Source of the DNA: Coriobacteriaceae bacterium
GTDB lineage: Bacteria > Actinomycetota > Coriobacteriia > Coriobacteriales > Atopobiaceae
Length of the DNA stretch: 35,027 nt
Assembly (NCBI GenBank): GCA_003862195.1
Contig: QOUO01000003.1
Coordinates: 1 to 35,027, forward strand
Reading direction: 5' to 3'
Each line of letters begins with the position of its first letter. Positions within the stretch are counted from its first letter, which is position 1. Below, in pieces: positions 1 to 7,027 of this stretch. The translations under genes and the position numbers were made by a program. The notes below the pieces were generated by a model. That model was not told where the DNA came from and did no database searches. It saw nothing but the letters and a program-made list of their open reading frames with translations.

Positions 1-204
1 AGGCCCCGGCGACATACCCCCGTCACGGGCGGCCGCCGGCCGCCTGGCCCCTCGTGCCGGAAAACAACGTTCCATATCCGGTTGTCAAGGTGCTGGAAAG
101 GCCGAAGTTGGCCTGGCTAACCTGTTGACAAATCCATAGCTGGCTCCCCCAATCGGTCTGCATGTTACAGATTATATCCGCGGGGAGAAGAACTCAGACG
201 CGCG
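1..204. other. gene-free left edge
   Basis: I see no convincing gene here. The first 50 bases hold GC-rich imperfect palindromes and could be the end of a neighbouring gene. Two short inverted elements, TTGTCAA at 82-88 and TTGACAA at 125-131, look like -35 hexamers on opposite strands, but neither has a good -10 box at 16-18 bases. A short AGGCC/GGCCT stem near 102-117 could weakly terminate the minus-strand gene that ends at 205. Confidence 0.4.
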
Positions 205-1077
205 CTAGAGGGCCCGTCCGCCAATGAAGTCGCTTCCGTCGCGCACGATGCCCCACGACTCGAGGTCCGAACGCGAGAGGCTGAGCTTGTCCGTGGTCGC
301 GAGCGCGTCGAGCCAGGGCGCCGCGTCGCGGGCGGCGGCCCAGAGCTGGGCGAGCCCCACGGGACTCACGGACTGGAACGAGAGCAGGCTGCGCCAGATG
401 ACGCGCGCGAGGTTGGGCGGCACCATGAGGAGGTAGCAATTCTCGCCCGCAAGCTCCGTGGCGATGCAGACGCAGCTGATGCGGCCATCGAGCATGAGGC
501 TCGCCACGCTGCCGGGCGCGGGGAGCGCGTCGGCGCCGCCCACGTAGTCGCCCAGGACGGCCGGCGCCGTGTGGCCCCAGAGCACGAGCGGCACGAGGCG
601 CGTGCTCACGTCCGTCACGTCGAGGCCCTGGTACGGCGCGAAGCCGTCCTGCTCGATGGAGGACACAAAGCTCAGCCACGCCGCCATGACGGAGGCGCGG
701 GGGCTCATGTCAAAGGCAAGCAGCTCGTCGTCGCCGGAGCGCGCGAGCAGCGGGATGGAGGCGAGGCTGCCGTCGCCCAGGAGCACGGGGCCAAACGCGG
801 ACTCGCCCACGGAGAGCGACTCGCTCGCGAAGGCCGCCTGCTGGAAGCCCTCGAGCGGCGCCCCGGAAGAGAGGATCACGCGCATGCCCGTGGCGTCGGC
901 CAGCACGCAGCCCTCGCGCACGGCGGAATCGGCCGCCTGGGCGGAGGCGTAGGCCACCGTCGTGGGGATGCCGAGCTCGCCCTGCGCAAAGCTTGCGCCC
1001 AGGAGCACGTGCTCCTCGTACAGGGCGCCGCGCTTCTCACCCGTCAGGCCCTGCGTGTCGCGTGCGTTGTCCATCAT
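205..1077 (-). CDS. GcvT-like folate-binding protein, short form
   Basis: A 290-residue relative of the glycine-cleavage T protein (aminomethyltransferase, GcvT/YgfZ fold). The N-terminal TGEKRGALYEEH stretch and the C-terminal DFIGGRAL, which resembles the DFIGREAL block of GcvT, support this. The protein stops right after that block, so the C-terminal beta-barrel of about 90 residues found in full GcvT is missing. No gcvP or gcvH lies nearby, so a role in glycine cleavage is doubtful and the substrate is unknown. The ATG at 1077 is chosen because TAGGTGAG precedes it closely; a GTG at 1083 abuts the upstream stop. It is last in an apparent operon with dacA and a pgsA-like gene. Confidence 0.75.
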   Translation of the reverse strand: MMDNARDTQGLTGEKRGALYEEHVLLGASFAQGELGIPTTVAYASAQAADSAVREGCVLADATGMRVILSSGAPLEGFQQAAFASESLSVGESAFGPVLLGDGSLASIPLLARSGDDELLAFDMSPRASVMAAWLSFVSSIEQDGFAPYQGLDVTDVSTRLVPLVLWGHTAPAVLGDYVGGADALPAPGSVASLMLDGRISCVCIATELAGENCYLLMVPPNLARVIWRSLLSFQSVSPVGLAQLWAAARDAAPWLDALATTDKLSLSRSDLESWGIVRDGSDFIGGRAL

Positions 1078-1083
1078 GCTCAC

Positions 1084-2244
1084 CTACACCAGATCGCTTG
1101 TGTTGTAGAACAGGGGCAGCGCGAAGACGTCCCAGGAGGAGGTGCGCACCAGCTTGCTGCCGGCGGTGTACACGTCGCGCGAGACCACGCGCGAGCCCTG
1201 CTTCCACACGCTGCTGCCAAACGGGTCCCCCGCGCCCAGCAGCGTGCCGGACTGCTGCATGGTCGTCGTGTACGTGACGTCCCTGCCGGCGTACACGCGG
1301 CCCACGGCGTCCCACGAGGCGCTTACGGCGCGCTTGCCCCAGAGGCTCGTGGGGTCGGTCACCATGCGCACGATGCGCGACGCGCGCGAGAACTCGATCT
1401 TCTTGAGGTAGCTGTCGTACGCCCAGTCCATGAGCGCCGCCGTGTCCGTGAAGCGTCCCTCGTGCGTCTGGCAGCCGAGCACGGCCGAGAAGAGCTGGAC
1501 GCCCCAGCGCTTGGACGATCCCAGGAAGGTGGTGCCGGACGCCACGGCTCCGGTCTTGATGCCGCAGAGGCCCGCGTAGCTGCCCATGAGGTCGTCCGTG
1601 GAGGAGAGCGTCTTGCTGATGCCGCCCACCGTAACCGTGGTGGAGCGCGTGGTGACCGCCCTCGCGATGAACGAGTAGTGCTCGAGCGCGTAGCGACCCA
1701 TGAGCACGAGGTCGTGGGCGCAGGAGTAGTGGCCGTCCTCCTCGAGCCCGTGCGGGTTGACGAAGTGCGTGTTCGTCATCCCGATCTCCTTGGCCTTCTT
1801 GTTCATGAGCTCGACGAACTTGTCCACGCTGCCGGCCACGTTGATGGCGATGTTTTCTGCCGCGTCGTTGGCGGAGTACACGAGCATGGCCATCATGAGC
1901 TCGCGGAACGTGGGCGTGTCGCTCGAGGTGTAGCCTGCGAGCTGCGCGCCGTCCTGGTACGTCTCGTCGGTGATGGTGCACTTCTTGTCCATGTCGATGC
2001 CGGCGTCGAGCGCCACCATGGCCGTCATGATCTTGGTGATGGAGGCGGGCGCCATATGCTTTGTGGCGTTCTTCTTGGCGAGCACGTTGCCGTCCTGGTC
2101 CACGATCTCGTAGCACTGCGCCTCGGTCACCTGTGGCTTGGACTCCGCGGCGCGTGCGGGCACGGCAGAAAGCCCCAGCGACGCGAGCGCGATCGCGAGG
2201 GCGAGAAGAACGGACCCAACGGCCCGCGTCATCAAACGGTGCAT
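1084..2244 (-). CDS. dacA: D-alanyl-D-alanine carboxypeptidase (PBP5/DacA, peptidase S11)
   Basis: Secreted serine-type D,D-carboxypeptidase that trims the terminal D-Ala of peptidoglycan stem peptides. Of 386 residues, the first 33 form a signal peptide (basic start, hydrophobic core, cleavage near ARAA). The penicillin-binding motifs are in order: SITK near 68-71 (nucleophile Ser), SAN near 124-126 and KTG near 230-232. A C-terminal domain of about 100 residues follows, as in other S11 enzymes, but no clear C-terminal amphipathic anchor is visible. ATG 2244 is preceded by AGGGGAG at 8 bases; the longer open frame upstream overlaps the pgsA-like gene and lacks a signal peptide. It lies 13 bases after that gene. 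Confidence 0.93.
   Translation of the reverse strand: MHRLMTRAVGSVLLALAIALASLGLSAVPARAAESKPQVTEAQCYEIVDQDGNVLAKKNATKHMAPASITKIMTAMVALDAGIDMDKKCTITDETYQDGAQLAGYTSSDTPTFRELMMAMLVYSANDAAENIAINVAGSVDKFVELMNKKAKEIGMTNTHFVNPHGLEEDGHYSCAHDLVLMGRYALEHYSFIARAVTTRSTTVTVGGISKTLSSTDDLMGSYAGLCGIKTGAVASGTTFLGSSKRWGVQLFSAVLGCQTHEGRFTDTAALMDWAYDSYLKKIEFSRASRIVRMVTDPTSLWGKRAVSASWDAVGRVYAGRDVTYTTTMQQSGTLLGAGDPFGSSVWKQGSRVVSRDVYTAGSKLVRTSSWDVFALPLFYNTSDLV
2199..2211 (+). repeat. 13-mer GGGCGAGAAGRNC (copy 1)
   Basis: Exact copy, antisense to dacA within the signal-peptide codons (Val-Leu-Leu-Ala read as GTT CTT CTC GCC), which uses GTT and CTT codons where CTC, CTG or GTC would be expected in this G+C-rich genome. 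Confidence 0.8.
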
Positions 2245-2257
2245 GAGCGTCACTCCC

Positions 2258-3106
2258 CTAGTCGGCCTCTGGCGCACCCGGCACGCCGGCATCGGCCTTG
2301 GAACGCGCGTCCTTCTCGCCCGCGTGGGCTGCCTCGGCCACGGCGTCCGCGGCCTCCACGGCGGCGGCGTCGGCCGCCTCGTCCGTGCGGTGGCCCAGCG
2401 CGAGCGCGCGGCGCTTGATGGCAAACCCGCGCTTGGTGTACACGAGCGCGGCCGCAAGCGAGCACAAAAGGCCGGCGTACACGAAGAAGATACCCAGCGG
2501 CGCGCTCTCGCGGCCCAGGCCAGGCAGCCAGGAGACCTCCACCAGGTTGAGCCCGTGCACGCGCGGCAGGCCCAGCAACAGGAAGCTGAAGCCCGTCATG
2601 AGGAAGGCCGTCGCAAACTTGCCCACGTACACCACGTCGACGGGCCTGCGCTGGTACTTCTGCAGGATCATGCTGCCTATGAAGAGGTAGATGTCGCGCC
2701 CGATCACGAAGATGGCCGTCCACACGGGAAGCTCGCCCGTGAGGATGAGCCCCAGCACGCCCGTGAAGAGCAGCACGCGGTCCATCACCGGGTCCATGAT
2801 CTTGCCGAGCCAGCTCACGGTCTGCGTGCGGCGCGCGACCTGTCCGTCCAGGAAGTCCGTCACGGCGGCGATCACGTAAAAGGTAAGCGCCAGGTAACGG
2901 TTGATGTCGTTCACGAACATATAGAGGAAGATGGCCGTCAGGACAAAGCGACAGAGCGTTATCACGTTGGCGATGGTGAAGATCTTGTGCGAGGGGTTGT
3001 TCGATGTTCCGACCGGGGCCGTGGTGCCGTGCTCCTGGGCAAGGGCGGCGTCGCGTCCAACCTGGTTCTTTATGGAAGTCTCAAACTTTTCGCGCTTGGT
3101 GCCCAA
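2258..3106 (-). CDS. pgsA: CDP-alcohol phosphatidyltransferase (PgsA-like)
   Basis: Integral membrane enzyme of the CDP-alcohol phosphatidyltransferase family, most likely CDP-diacylglycerol--glycerol-3-phosphate 3-phosphatidyltransferase of phosphatidylglycerol synthesis. The family signature D-x2-D-G-x2-A-R-x8-G-x3-D-x3-D is intact around residues 85-110 (DFLDGQVARR followed by GKIMDPVMD). About six membrane segments follow an N-terminal soluble stretch of 40 residues. The C-terminal 45 residues are Ala/Glu/Asp-rich, look disordered and carry one copy of the 13-mer repeat. The start is TTG with AGGAGA seven bases upstream. The cardiolipin or phosphatidylinositol branch of the family cannot be excluded from the motif alone. 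First gene of a three-gene minus-strand unit. Confidence 0.88.
   Translation of the reverse strand: MGTKREKFETSIKNQVGRDAALAQEHGTTAPVGTSNNPSHKIFTIANVITLCRFVLTAIFLYMFVNDINRYLALTFYVIAAVTDFLDGQVARRTQTVSWLGKIMDPVMDRVLLFTGVLGLILTGELPVWTAIFVIGRDIYLFIGSMILQKYQRRPVDVVYVGKFATAFLMTGFSFLLLGLPRVHGLNLVEVSWLPGLGRESAPLGIFFVYAGLLCSLAAALVYTKRGFAIKRRALALGHRTDEAADAAAVEAADAVAEAAHAGEKDARSKADAGVPGAPEAD
2309..2321 (-). repeat. 13-mer GGGCGAGAAGRNC (copy 2)
   Basis: Exact copy in the disordered C-terminal tail of the pgsA-like protein, read in frame as Gly-Glu-Lys-Asp. It faces copy 1 across about 100 bases. Confidence 0.8.
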
Positions 3107-3140
3107 GGGGTCGTCTCCTAAGTACGGATTTAACGTTGCT

Positions 3141-3170
3141 ATGGTAACCCATCGGATGCGGCATTCACAA
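3141..3170 (-). promoter_or_regulatory. possible promoter for the pgsA-like operon
   Basis: On the minus strand TTGTGA (3170-3165) and TACCAT (3146-3141) are separated by 18 bases, about 35 bases upstream of the TTG start at 3106. Each hexamer matches the sigma-70 type consensus at four positions. Confidence 0.35.
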
Positions 3171-3172
3171 AC

Positions 3173-3202
3173 TTGCTCAAGATTTGGCGCCGGCGCGACA
3201 AT
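3173..3202 (+). promoter_or_regulatory. possible promoter for the larA-like gene
   Basis: TTGCTC at 3173-3178 and GACAAT at 3197-3202 are 18 bases apart, 46 bases before the ATG at 3249. The -35 match is weak. It overlaps the divergent minus-strand promoter region, so both units could share control. Confidence 0.28.
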
Positions 3203-3248
3203 GCTTGAAGGACGGTGCGTGCGCGGAAGGCGCCCTTAGGAGGTATTG

Positions 3249-4520
3249 ATGCGATACGAGGTTGGCATCGGCAACCGTACGGAGCGGTTCGAGCTCCCGC
3301 AGGAAGACGTAATAGAGGTCATGCACGCGAACCCCGCGAGCTTTGCGGCCACGGGCGAGAAGGTCGTGCGCGACTCGATCGAGCACCCCATCGGGACGGC
3401 GCGCCTGCGCGAGCTGGTGCACGCGGGCCAGAGCGTCTGCGTCATCACGAGTGACGTGACACGGCCACTCCCCACGGCGACGGTGCTCCCGCCCGTGATG
3501 GACGAGCTCCACGCGGCTGGCGTGCGCGATGAGGACGTGCTTCTGGCCATCGCGCTCGGCAGCCACCGCCCGCAGACGGATGACGAGCTCAGGACCATCA
3601 TGGGCCCCTACTACGGGCGCCTGCGCGTGCTGAACGGCGACTCCAAGGGCCTCAAGCACTTTGGCTACACCTCGCACGGGACGCCGGTCGACGTGCTGCA
3701 GGAGGTCGCGGCGGCAGACGTCCGCGTGAGCCTGGGCAACGTTGAGTACCACTACTTTGCGGGCTACTCCGGCGGCGCCAAGGCCATCATGCCCGGCTGC
3801 TCCACCTTCCAAGCGATCCAGGCAAACCACTCGCTCATGGTCGACCCCGCGGCGCACTCCGGCAACATGGAGAGCCCCGTCCGCCTCGACCTTGAGGAGG
3901 CCTGCGGCATGGTGGGCCTCGACTTCATAGTGAACGTGGTCCTTGATGAGGAGAAGAACGTGGTCTACAGTGCCGCGGGCGACTTTGTGGCTGCTCAGCG
4001 CGACGCCTGCCGCAGGCTGGACGCTCTGTACGGCTGCGAGCTGCGCGAGTATGCGGACGTCGTCGTGGTGAGCCAGGGCGGCGCGCCCAAGGACCTCAAC
4101 CTCTACCAGCTGCAGAAGGCGCTCGACAACGCGAAGCACCCCGTGCGCGAGGGTGGCACCATCGTGCTGGTGGGCTCCTGCGCAGAGGGCCTGGGGCAGG
4201 AGACGTTCGCGAGCTGGATGCACGAGGCCTCGTGTCCGCAGGACGTTGTCGACCACCTGCGCCGCGACTTCAGGCTCGGCGGCCACAAGGCGGCGGCCAT
4301 CGCGCAGATCGAGCTGAGGAACGACATCTACCTCGTGTCCGACATACGTCCCGAGGTGGTCCTCGACTGCTTCATGACGCCCTTCTCGTCCGTGCAGGAT
4401 GCCGTGGACGCGGCCATGGACGCGCAGCGCAAGAGATTGGGGCGCGAGCCGCGCATGCTCATCATGCCCCACGGCGGGTCAACGCTCCCCCTCATGCGGG
4501 TCGAGGGCGACGGGCGCTAA
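3249..4520 (+). CDS. larA: LarA-family nickel-dependent racemase (lactate racemase-like)
   Basis: A 423-residue member of the LarA family, whose founder interconverts D- and L-lactate with a covalently bound nickel-pincer (NPN) cofactor. Residues known from Lactobacillus plantarum LarA are conserved with the same spacing: Asp69 and Arg72 in SDVTRP, His106 in SHRP, His168 and cofactor-anchoring Lys178 in the YHYFAGYSGGAK block, and His194. A later GGAPKDLNLYQLQKALD block supplies the second conserved lysine. LarA homologues act on several 2-hydroxyacids, so lactate is only the default guess. The cofactor genes larB, larC and larE are not in this window. ATG 3249 has AGGAGG at 3238-3243, five bases away; an in-frame TTG at 3246 is too close to it. 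Confidence 0.87.
   Translation: MRYEVGIGNRTERFELPQEDVIEVMHANPASFAATGEKVVRDSIEHPIGTARLRELVHAGQSVCVITSDVTRPLPTATVLPPVMDELHAAGVRDEDVLLAIALGSHRPQTDDELRTIMGPYYGRLRVLNGDSKGLKHFGYTSHGTPVDVLQEVAAADVRVSLGNVEYHYFAGYSGGAKAIMPGCSTFQAIQANHSLMVDPAAHSGNMESPVRLDLEEACGMVGLDFIVNVVLDEEKNVVYSAAGDFVAAQRDACRRLDALYGCELREYADVVVVSQGGAPKDLNLYQLQKALDNAKHPVREGGTIVLVGSCAEGLGQETFASWMHEASCPQDVVDHLRRDFRLGGHKAAAIAQIELRNDIYLVSDIRPEVVLDCFMTPFSSVQDAVDAAMDAQRKRLGREPRMLIMPHGGSTLPLMRVEGDGR
3353..3365 (+). repeat. 13-mer GGGCGAGAAGRNC (copy 3)
   Basis: Exact copy in the larA-like gene, read as Gly-Glu-Lys-Val. Confidence 0.8.
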
Positions 4521-4550
4521 CGTCTGTCAGGGTCCTGAGCTGGCCAAACG

Positions 4551-4570
4551 GACCAATTTCGAAATTGGTC
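4551..4570. promoter_or_regulatory. perfect 20-bp palindrome upstream of tRNA-Pro
   Basis: GACCAATTTC is followed directly by its exact reverse complement. It ends ten bases before the -35 hexamer of the tRNA-Pro promoter and starts 30 bases after the larA-like stop codon. There is no T-run on either strand where a terminator would need one, so a protein-binding operator or activator site is more likely than a terminator. Confidence 0.6.
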
Positions 4571-4580
4571 AAAAATCTTC

Positions 4581-4609
4581 TTGCCTCGGTTCGCGGCAAA
4601 TGATATTGT
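4581..4609 (+). promoter_or_regulatory. promoter of tRNA-Pro
   Basis: TTGCCT at 4581-4586 and TATTGT at 4604-4609 are separated by exactly 17 bases. The tRNA starts 34 bases after the -10 box, a normal leader for a stable RNA. Confidence 0.65.
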
Positions 4610-4642
4610 ATTCAACCGCAGGCGGGCGAGAGTCCGATGCAA

Positions 4643-4719
<77 letters not shown>

Positions 4720-4728
4720 GAAACTTAG

Positions 4729-4759
4729 AGGCCAGACGGGTTTCCCGCCTGGCCTTTTT
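4729..4759 (+). terminator. rho-independent terminator after tRNA-Pro
   Basis: AGGCCAG (4729-4735) pairs with CTGGCCT (4749-4755), with an inner GGG/CCC extension around a short loop, followed by a run of T to 4759. Confidence 0.9.
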
Positions 4760-4839
4760 CGTGTGCAGAGGTGCCTCGACCCCACGGTGCTCCCGCGTTC
4801 ATCACTCCCCTACCCACTGTGCCGCCTGCCGGGCGCGCC

Positions 4840-4870
4840 TTGACTCTCGCGTCGCGGAACCCCCTATAAA
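4840..4870 (+). promoter_or_regulatory. promoter of the Old Yellow Enzyme gene
   Basis: TTGACT at 4840-4845 and TATAAA at 4865-4870 are 19 bases apart (18 if CTATAA is taken). The start codon lies 47 bases downstream. The hexamers are good but the spacing is slightly long. Confidence 0.55.
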
Positions 4871-4917
4871 GGTTGAATGGGCCGCGTGCCGTGCGGCCAT
4901 ACCGGAGGGGATGCCCC

Positions 4918-6177
4918 ATGGCGCTCACGAACGTGCAACCTCAGATACCGCTGTCGCTTCCCGCGCACATCGGGGCGCGCATGGCGCCAAACCGCTTCTG
5001 GGCGCAGCCGATGGAGTGCAACGACGCGGACGATGACGGCGTCTTTACCGACGTGACGCTCGAGCGATACCGCCGGCTCCTGGAGGGCGGCTTTGGCGTT
5101 GTCGAGGTCGAGGCGGTGACCCTCCAGCGCCAGAGCCGGGCGCGCAGGACGCAGCTCGCGCTCGACGTGGACGACCCCCGCAGCCGCAGGGCGTGGGAGC
5201 GCTTCCTCGCGTGGAAGCGGGACAACTATCCCCAGCAGCTCCTCGTGGTCCAGCTGCATCACAGTGGCGAGCTGAGCGACCCCTCGTTCTCGCGTCGCGT
5301 GTGCGTGAAGCAGCGTCCGGGGTATGGCGGAGACCTTATAGACGAGAAGTACATAGATGCCGAGATAGACCGCTGCGTTCGCGCGGCAAACTTCCTCTGG
5401 CGCGCCGGGGCCGACGGCGTGGACCTCAAGTTCTGCCACGGCTACCTGTGGTCGCAGGTGTTCCGTCCCTACAACGACCGAGCCTGGCGCTACGGCGGCT
5501 CCCTTGCGGCCCGCTCGCGCGCCCTTCTGGAGCTGTGCGAGCGCGTGCGCCACGCGACGCCGGACGACGGCTTCCTCGTTGGCGCCAAGCTGAGCGTGTG
5601 GGACGAGTTTCCTGGTGGCGTGGGCCACGACGGGCCGAACAGCCCCATCATCGACCCGAGGGAGACCATCAGGCTGGCTCAGGGCCTGGAGGCGCGCGGC
5701 GCGAGCTGGTTCCTGGAGACCCTTGGGGACTGCGGTTGCGGATGGGGCCTCATGTGCCCCGACCACTACACCGCCGGCACGGTGATGCAGCACATCACGG
5801 CGGCGCGCACGCTTCGCGACAGGCTCGCCCCGCAGACGACCGTCATCTGCGGCGGGCTGAGCGCCCTGAGGGACGGCCGCAGCAACGGGCTCTCGGGCGT
5901 CTCGCCCGAAGAGGCGTCGCTCTTTGCCATGGGCAACGCGCGCATATCTGCGGGCGACTTCAACATGGTCGCCCTGGGCCGGCAGTCGCTTGCGGACCCG
6001 GATACGCCCCGCAAGTACCTGGAGGGCGAGGTGGAGAAGATCAGGTGGTGCACCTGCTGCAACCACTGCGGTGCGCTCGAGGGCGGCCAGGCGCACGTGG
6101 GCTGCGCCACCTACGACGGCACCTACGCAAAGGCGTACGCGCAGCTCTCGCACCGCCACCTGCCCTGCGACGCGTAG
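4918..6177 (+). CDS. Old Yellow Enzyme family NADH:flavin oxidoreductase
   Basis: A 419-residue FMN-dependent oxidoreductase of the Old Yellow Enzyme TIM-barrel family; substrate unknown. Recognisable blocks are QLHHSGE near 112-118 (substrate/FMN histidines) and VDLKFCHGYLWSQ near 168-180, followed by RPYNDR and YGGS near 183-195, the family's HGYL...YGGS signature. Near the C terminus lies a cysteine group at about residues 378, 380, 381, 384 and 396. It resembles, but is not identical to, the four-cysteine [4Fe-4S] site of 2,4-dienoyl-CoA reductase-type relatives. The protein ends soon after, so the second flavin/NAD domain of that class is absent. ATG 4918 follows GGAGGGG by seven bases. 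It is a monocistronic plus-strand unit facing the hxlR-type gene. Confidence 0.86.
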   Translation: MALTNVQPQIPLSLPAHIGARMAPNRFWAQPMECNDADDDGVFTDVTLERYRRLLEGGFGVVEVEAVTLQRQSRARRTQLALDVDDPRSRRAWERFLAWKRDNYPQQLLVVQLHHSGELSDPSFSRRVCVKQRPGYGGDLIDEKYIDAEIDRCVRAANFLWRAGADGVDLKFCHGYLWSQVFRPYNDRAWRYGGSLAARSRALLELCERVRHATPDDGFLVGAKLSVWDEFPGGVGHDGPNSPIIDPRETIRLAQGLEARGASWFLETLGDCGCGWGLMCPDHYTAGTVMQHITAARTLRDRLAPQTTVICGGLSALRDGRSNGLSGVSPEEASLFAMGNARISAGDFNMVALGRQSLADPDTPRKYLEGEVEKIRWCTCCNHCGALEGGQAHVGCATYDGTYAKAYAQLSHRHLPCDA

Positions 6178-6210
6178 CGGACTCCAATCGGGGCAGATGC
6201 CTGCTAGGGG

Positions 6211-6585
6211 CTAGAGGTTCTTCTCGCCCCAGTCCTTGAGCTCCATGAGAATGGGTACGAGCGTGCGCGCGCGGTCCGTCAGGCTGTACTCCACGCGGAC
6301 GGGCATCTCGGCGTACTGGGTGCGCATGACGAGGCCGTCGGCCTCGAGCTCCTTGAGGGAAGACGCAAGCATCGTGTTGGTGATGCCGTAGACGAGCTTG
6401 CGCAGCTCGCCGTAGCGGAGCTCGTCCGTCTGCGACAGCGCGACGATCAGCAGAATCTTCCACTTGCCTCCCACGGCGTCGAGCACCCTGCGCAGCGCGC
6501 AGCCCGAGCCCGTGACAGAGGGGTCTGCGCTCGACAGGCAGGGCGACATAGTTTCTCCACGTGCGTTTGTGCTGGTAGACGCCAT
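6211..6585 (-). CDS. HxlR-family winged-helix transcriptional regulator
   Basis: A 124-residue winged-helix repressor or activator of the HxlR family. The family consensus is clear: LDAVGGKWKILLI near 34-47, ELRYGELRKLVYGITNTML around 54-73, LKELEADGLV, and RVEYSLT followed by WGEK at the end. Cys29 sits just before the conserved LDAVGGKW helix, where the redox-sensing cysteine of YodB and HypR lies; Cys16 is a second candidate. Together with the divergent thioredoxin genes this suggests a thiol-stress sensor, which is inference. The first ATG is preceded by AAGGA at about ten bases; an ATG at 6549 with GGAGA four bases upstream is a real alternative. Its last codons carry the 13-mer repeat. 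Confidence 0.9.
   Translation of the reverse strand: MASTSTNARGETMSPCLSSADPSVTGSGCALRRVLDAVGGKWKILLIVALSQTDELRYGELRKLVYGITNTMLASSLKELEADGLVMRTQYAEMPVRVEYSLTDRARTLVPILMELKDWGEKNL
6217..6229 (-). repeat. 13-mer GGGCGAGAAGRNC (copy 4)
   Basis: Exact copy in the last codons of the HxlR regulator, read as Gly-Glu-Lys-Asn. Confidence 0.8.
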
Positions 6586-6620
6586 GGTCAGATTTTCCTT
6601 ACCACGTCAAACGAAACTGC

Positions 6621-6642
6621 GTACTTGCTCAGAAAAATGTAC
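6621..6642. promoter_or_regulatory. candidate operator in the hxlR-trxA divergent region
   Basis: Two GTAC tetramers (6621-6624 and 6639-6642) flank an imperfect A/T-rich dyad between the divergent hxlR-type and trxA starts. HxlR proteins such as YodB and HypR bind spaced dyads with TAC/GTA half sites, so the placement is suggestive. A TTGCTC hexamer at 6625-6630 with a poor -10 (TAAGCT) 16 bases on could be the trxA promoter. Confidence 0.3.
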
Positions 6643-6707
6643 CACATAAGCTAGTTCGTGAACCAAGGGAGCGCGCCAAGGTGACGCGCGGACGAAAGGA
6701 GAACGAC

Positions 6708-7025
6708 ATGGAGTACAAGTTCACCGCTCAGAACTTCGAGGACGAGGTCGAGAAGAGCGACCTTCCCGTCATGATCGACTTCTACGCTGACTGGTGCGGC
6801 CCGTGCCGCGCGATGGGCCCCGTCGTGGAGAAGCTTGCGGAGAAGTACGACGGCAAGGTGAAGGTCGGCAAGGTCAACTCGGACGAGGAGCCCGCGCTCG
6901 CGCAGGCCTTCCAGGTCATGAGCATCCCGGCGTTCTTCTTCATCAAGGACGGTAAGGTCGTCGACACCGCGATCGGCGGCATGCCCGCGGCCGCCCTCGA
7001 GGCACACGTCAAGAACCTCCTCTAG
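6708..7025 (+). CDS. trxA: thioredoxin
   Basis: A classical 105-residue thioredoxin, a cytoplasmic protein-disulfide reductant. The active site WCGPC is at residues 29-33 and the cis-proline loop (MSIPAFFFI) lies near 74-82. Length and fold order match the family throughout. The ATG at 6708 follows AAAGGAG by about six bases; an in-frame GTG at 6681 would add nine residues without a ribosome site. A second thioredoxin-fold gene starts two bases after its stop and an HxlR regulator is divergent, so the three probably form one redox locus. No thioredoxin reductase gene is in the window. Confidence 0.95.
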   Translation: MEYKFTAQNFEDEVEKSDLPVMIDFYADWCGPCRAMGPVVEKLAEKYDGKVKVGKVNSDEEPALAQAFQVMSIPAFFFIKDGKVVDTAIGGMPAAALEAHVKNLL

Positions 7026-7027
7026 GC

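Noticed and set aside
125-130. A consensus TTGACA as a promoter at the left edge
   Set aside because: No -10 element occurs at 16-18 bases and no plus-strand gene follows; the next plus-strand gene starts at 3249.
4551-4570. The 20-bp palindrome as a terminator of the larA-like gene
   Set aside because: There is no loop sequence in the usual sense and the bases after it on the plus strand are A-rich, not T-rich.
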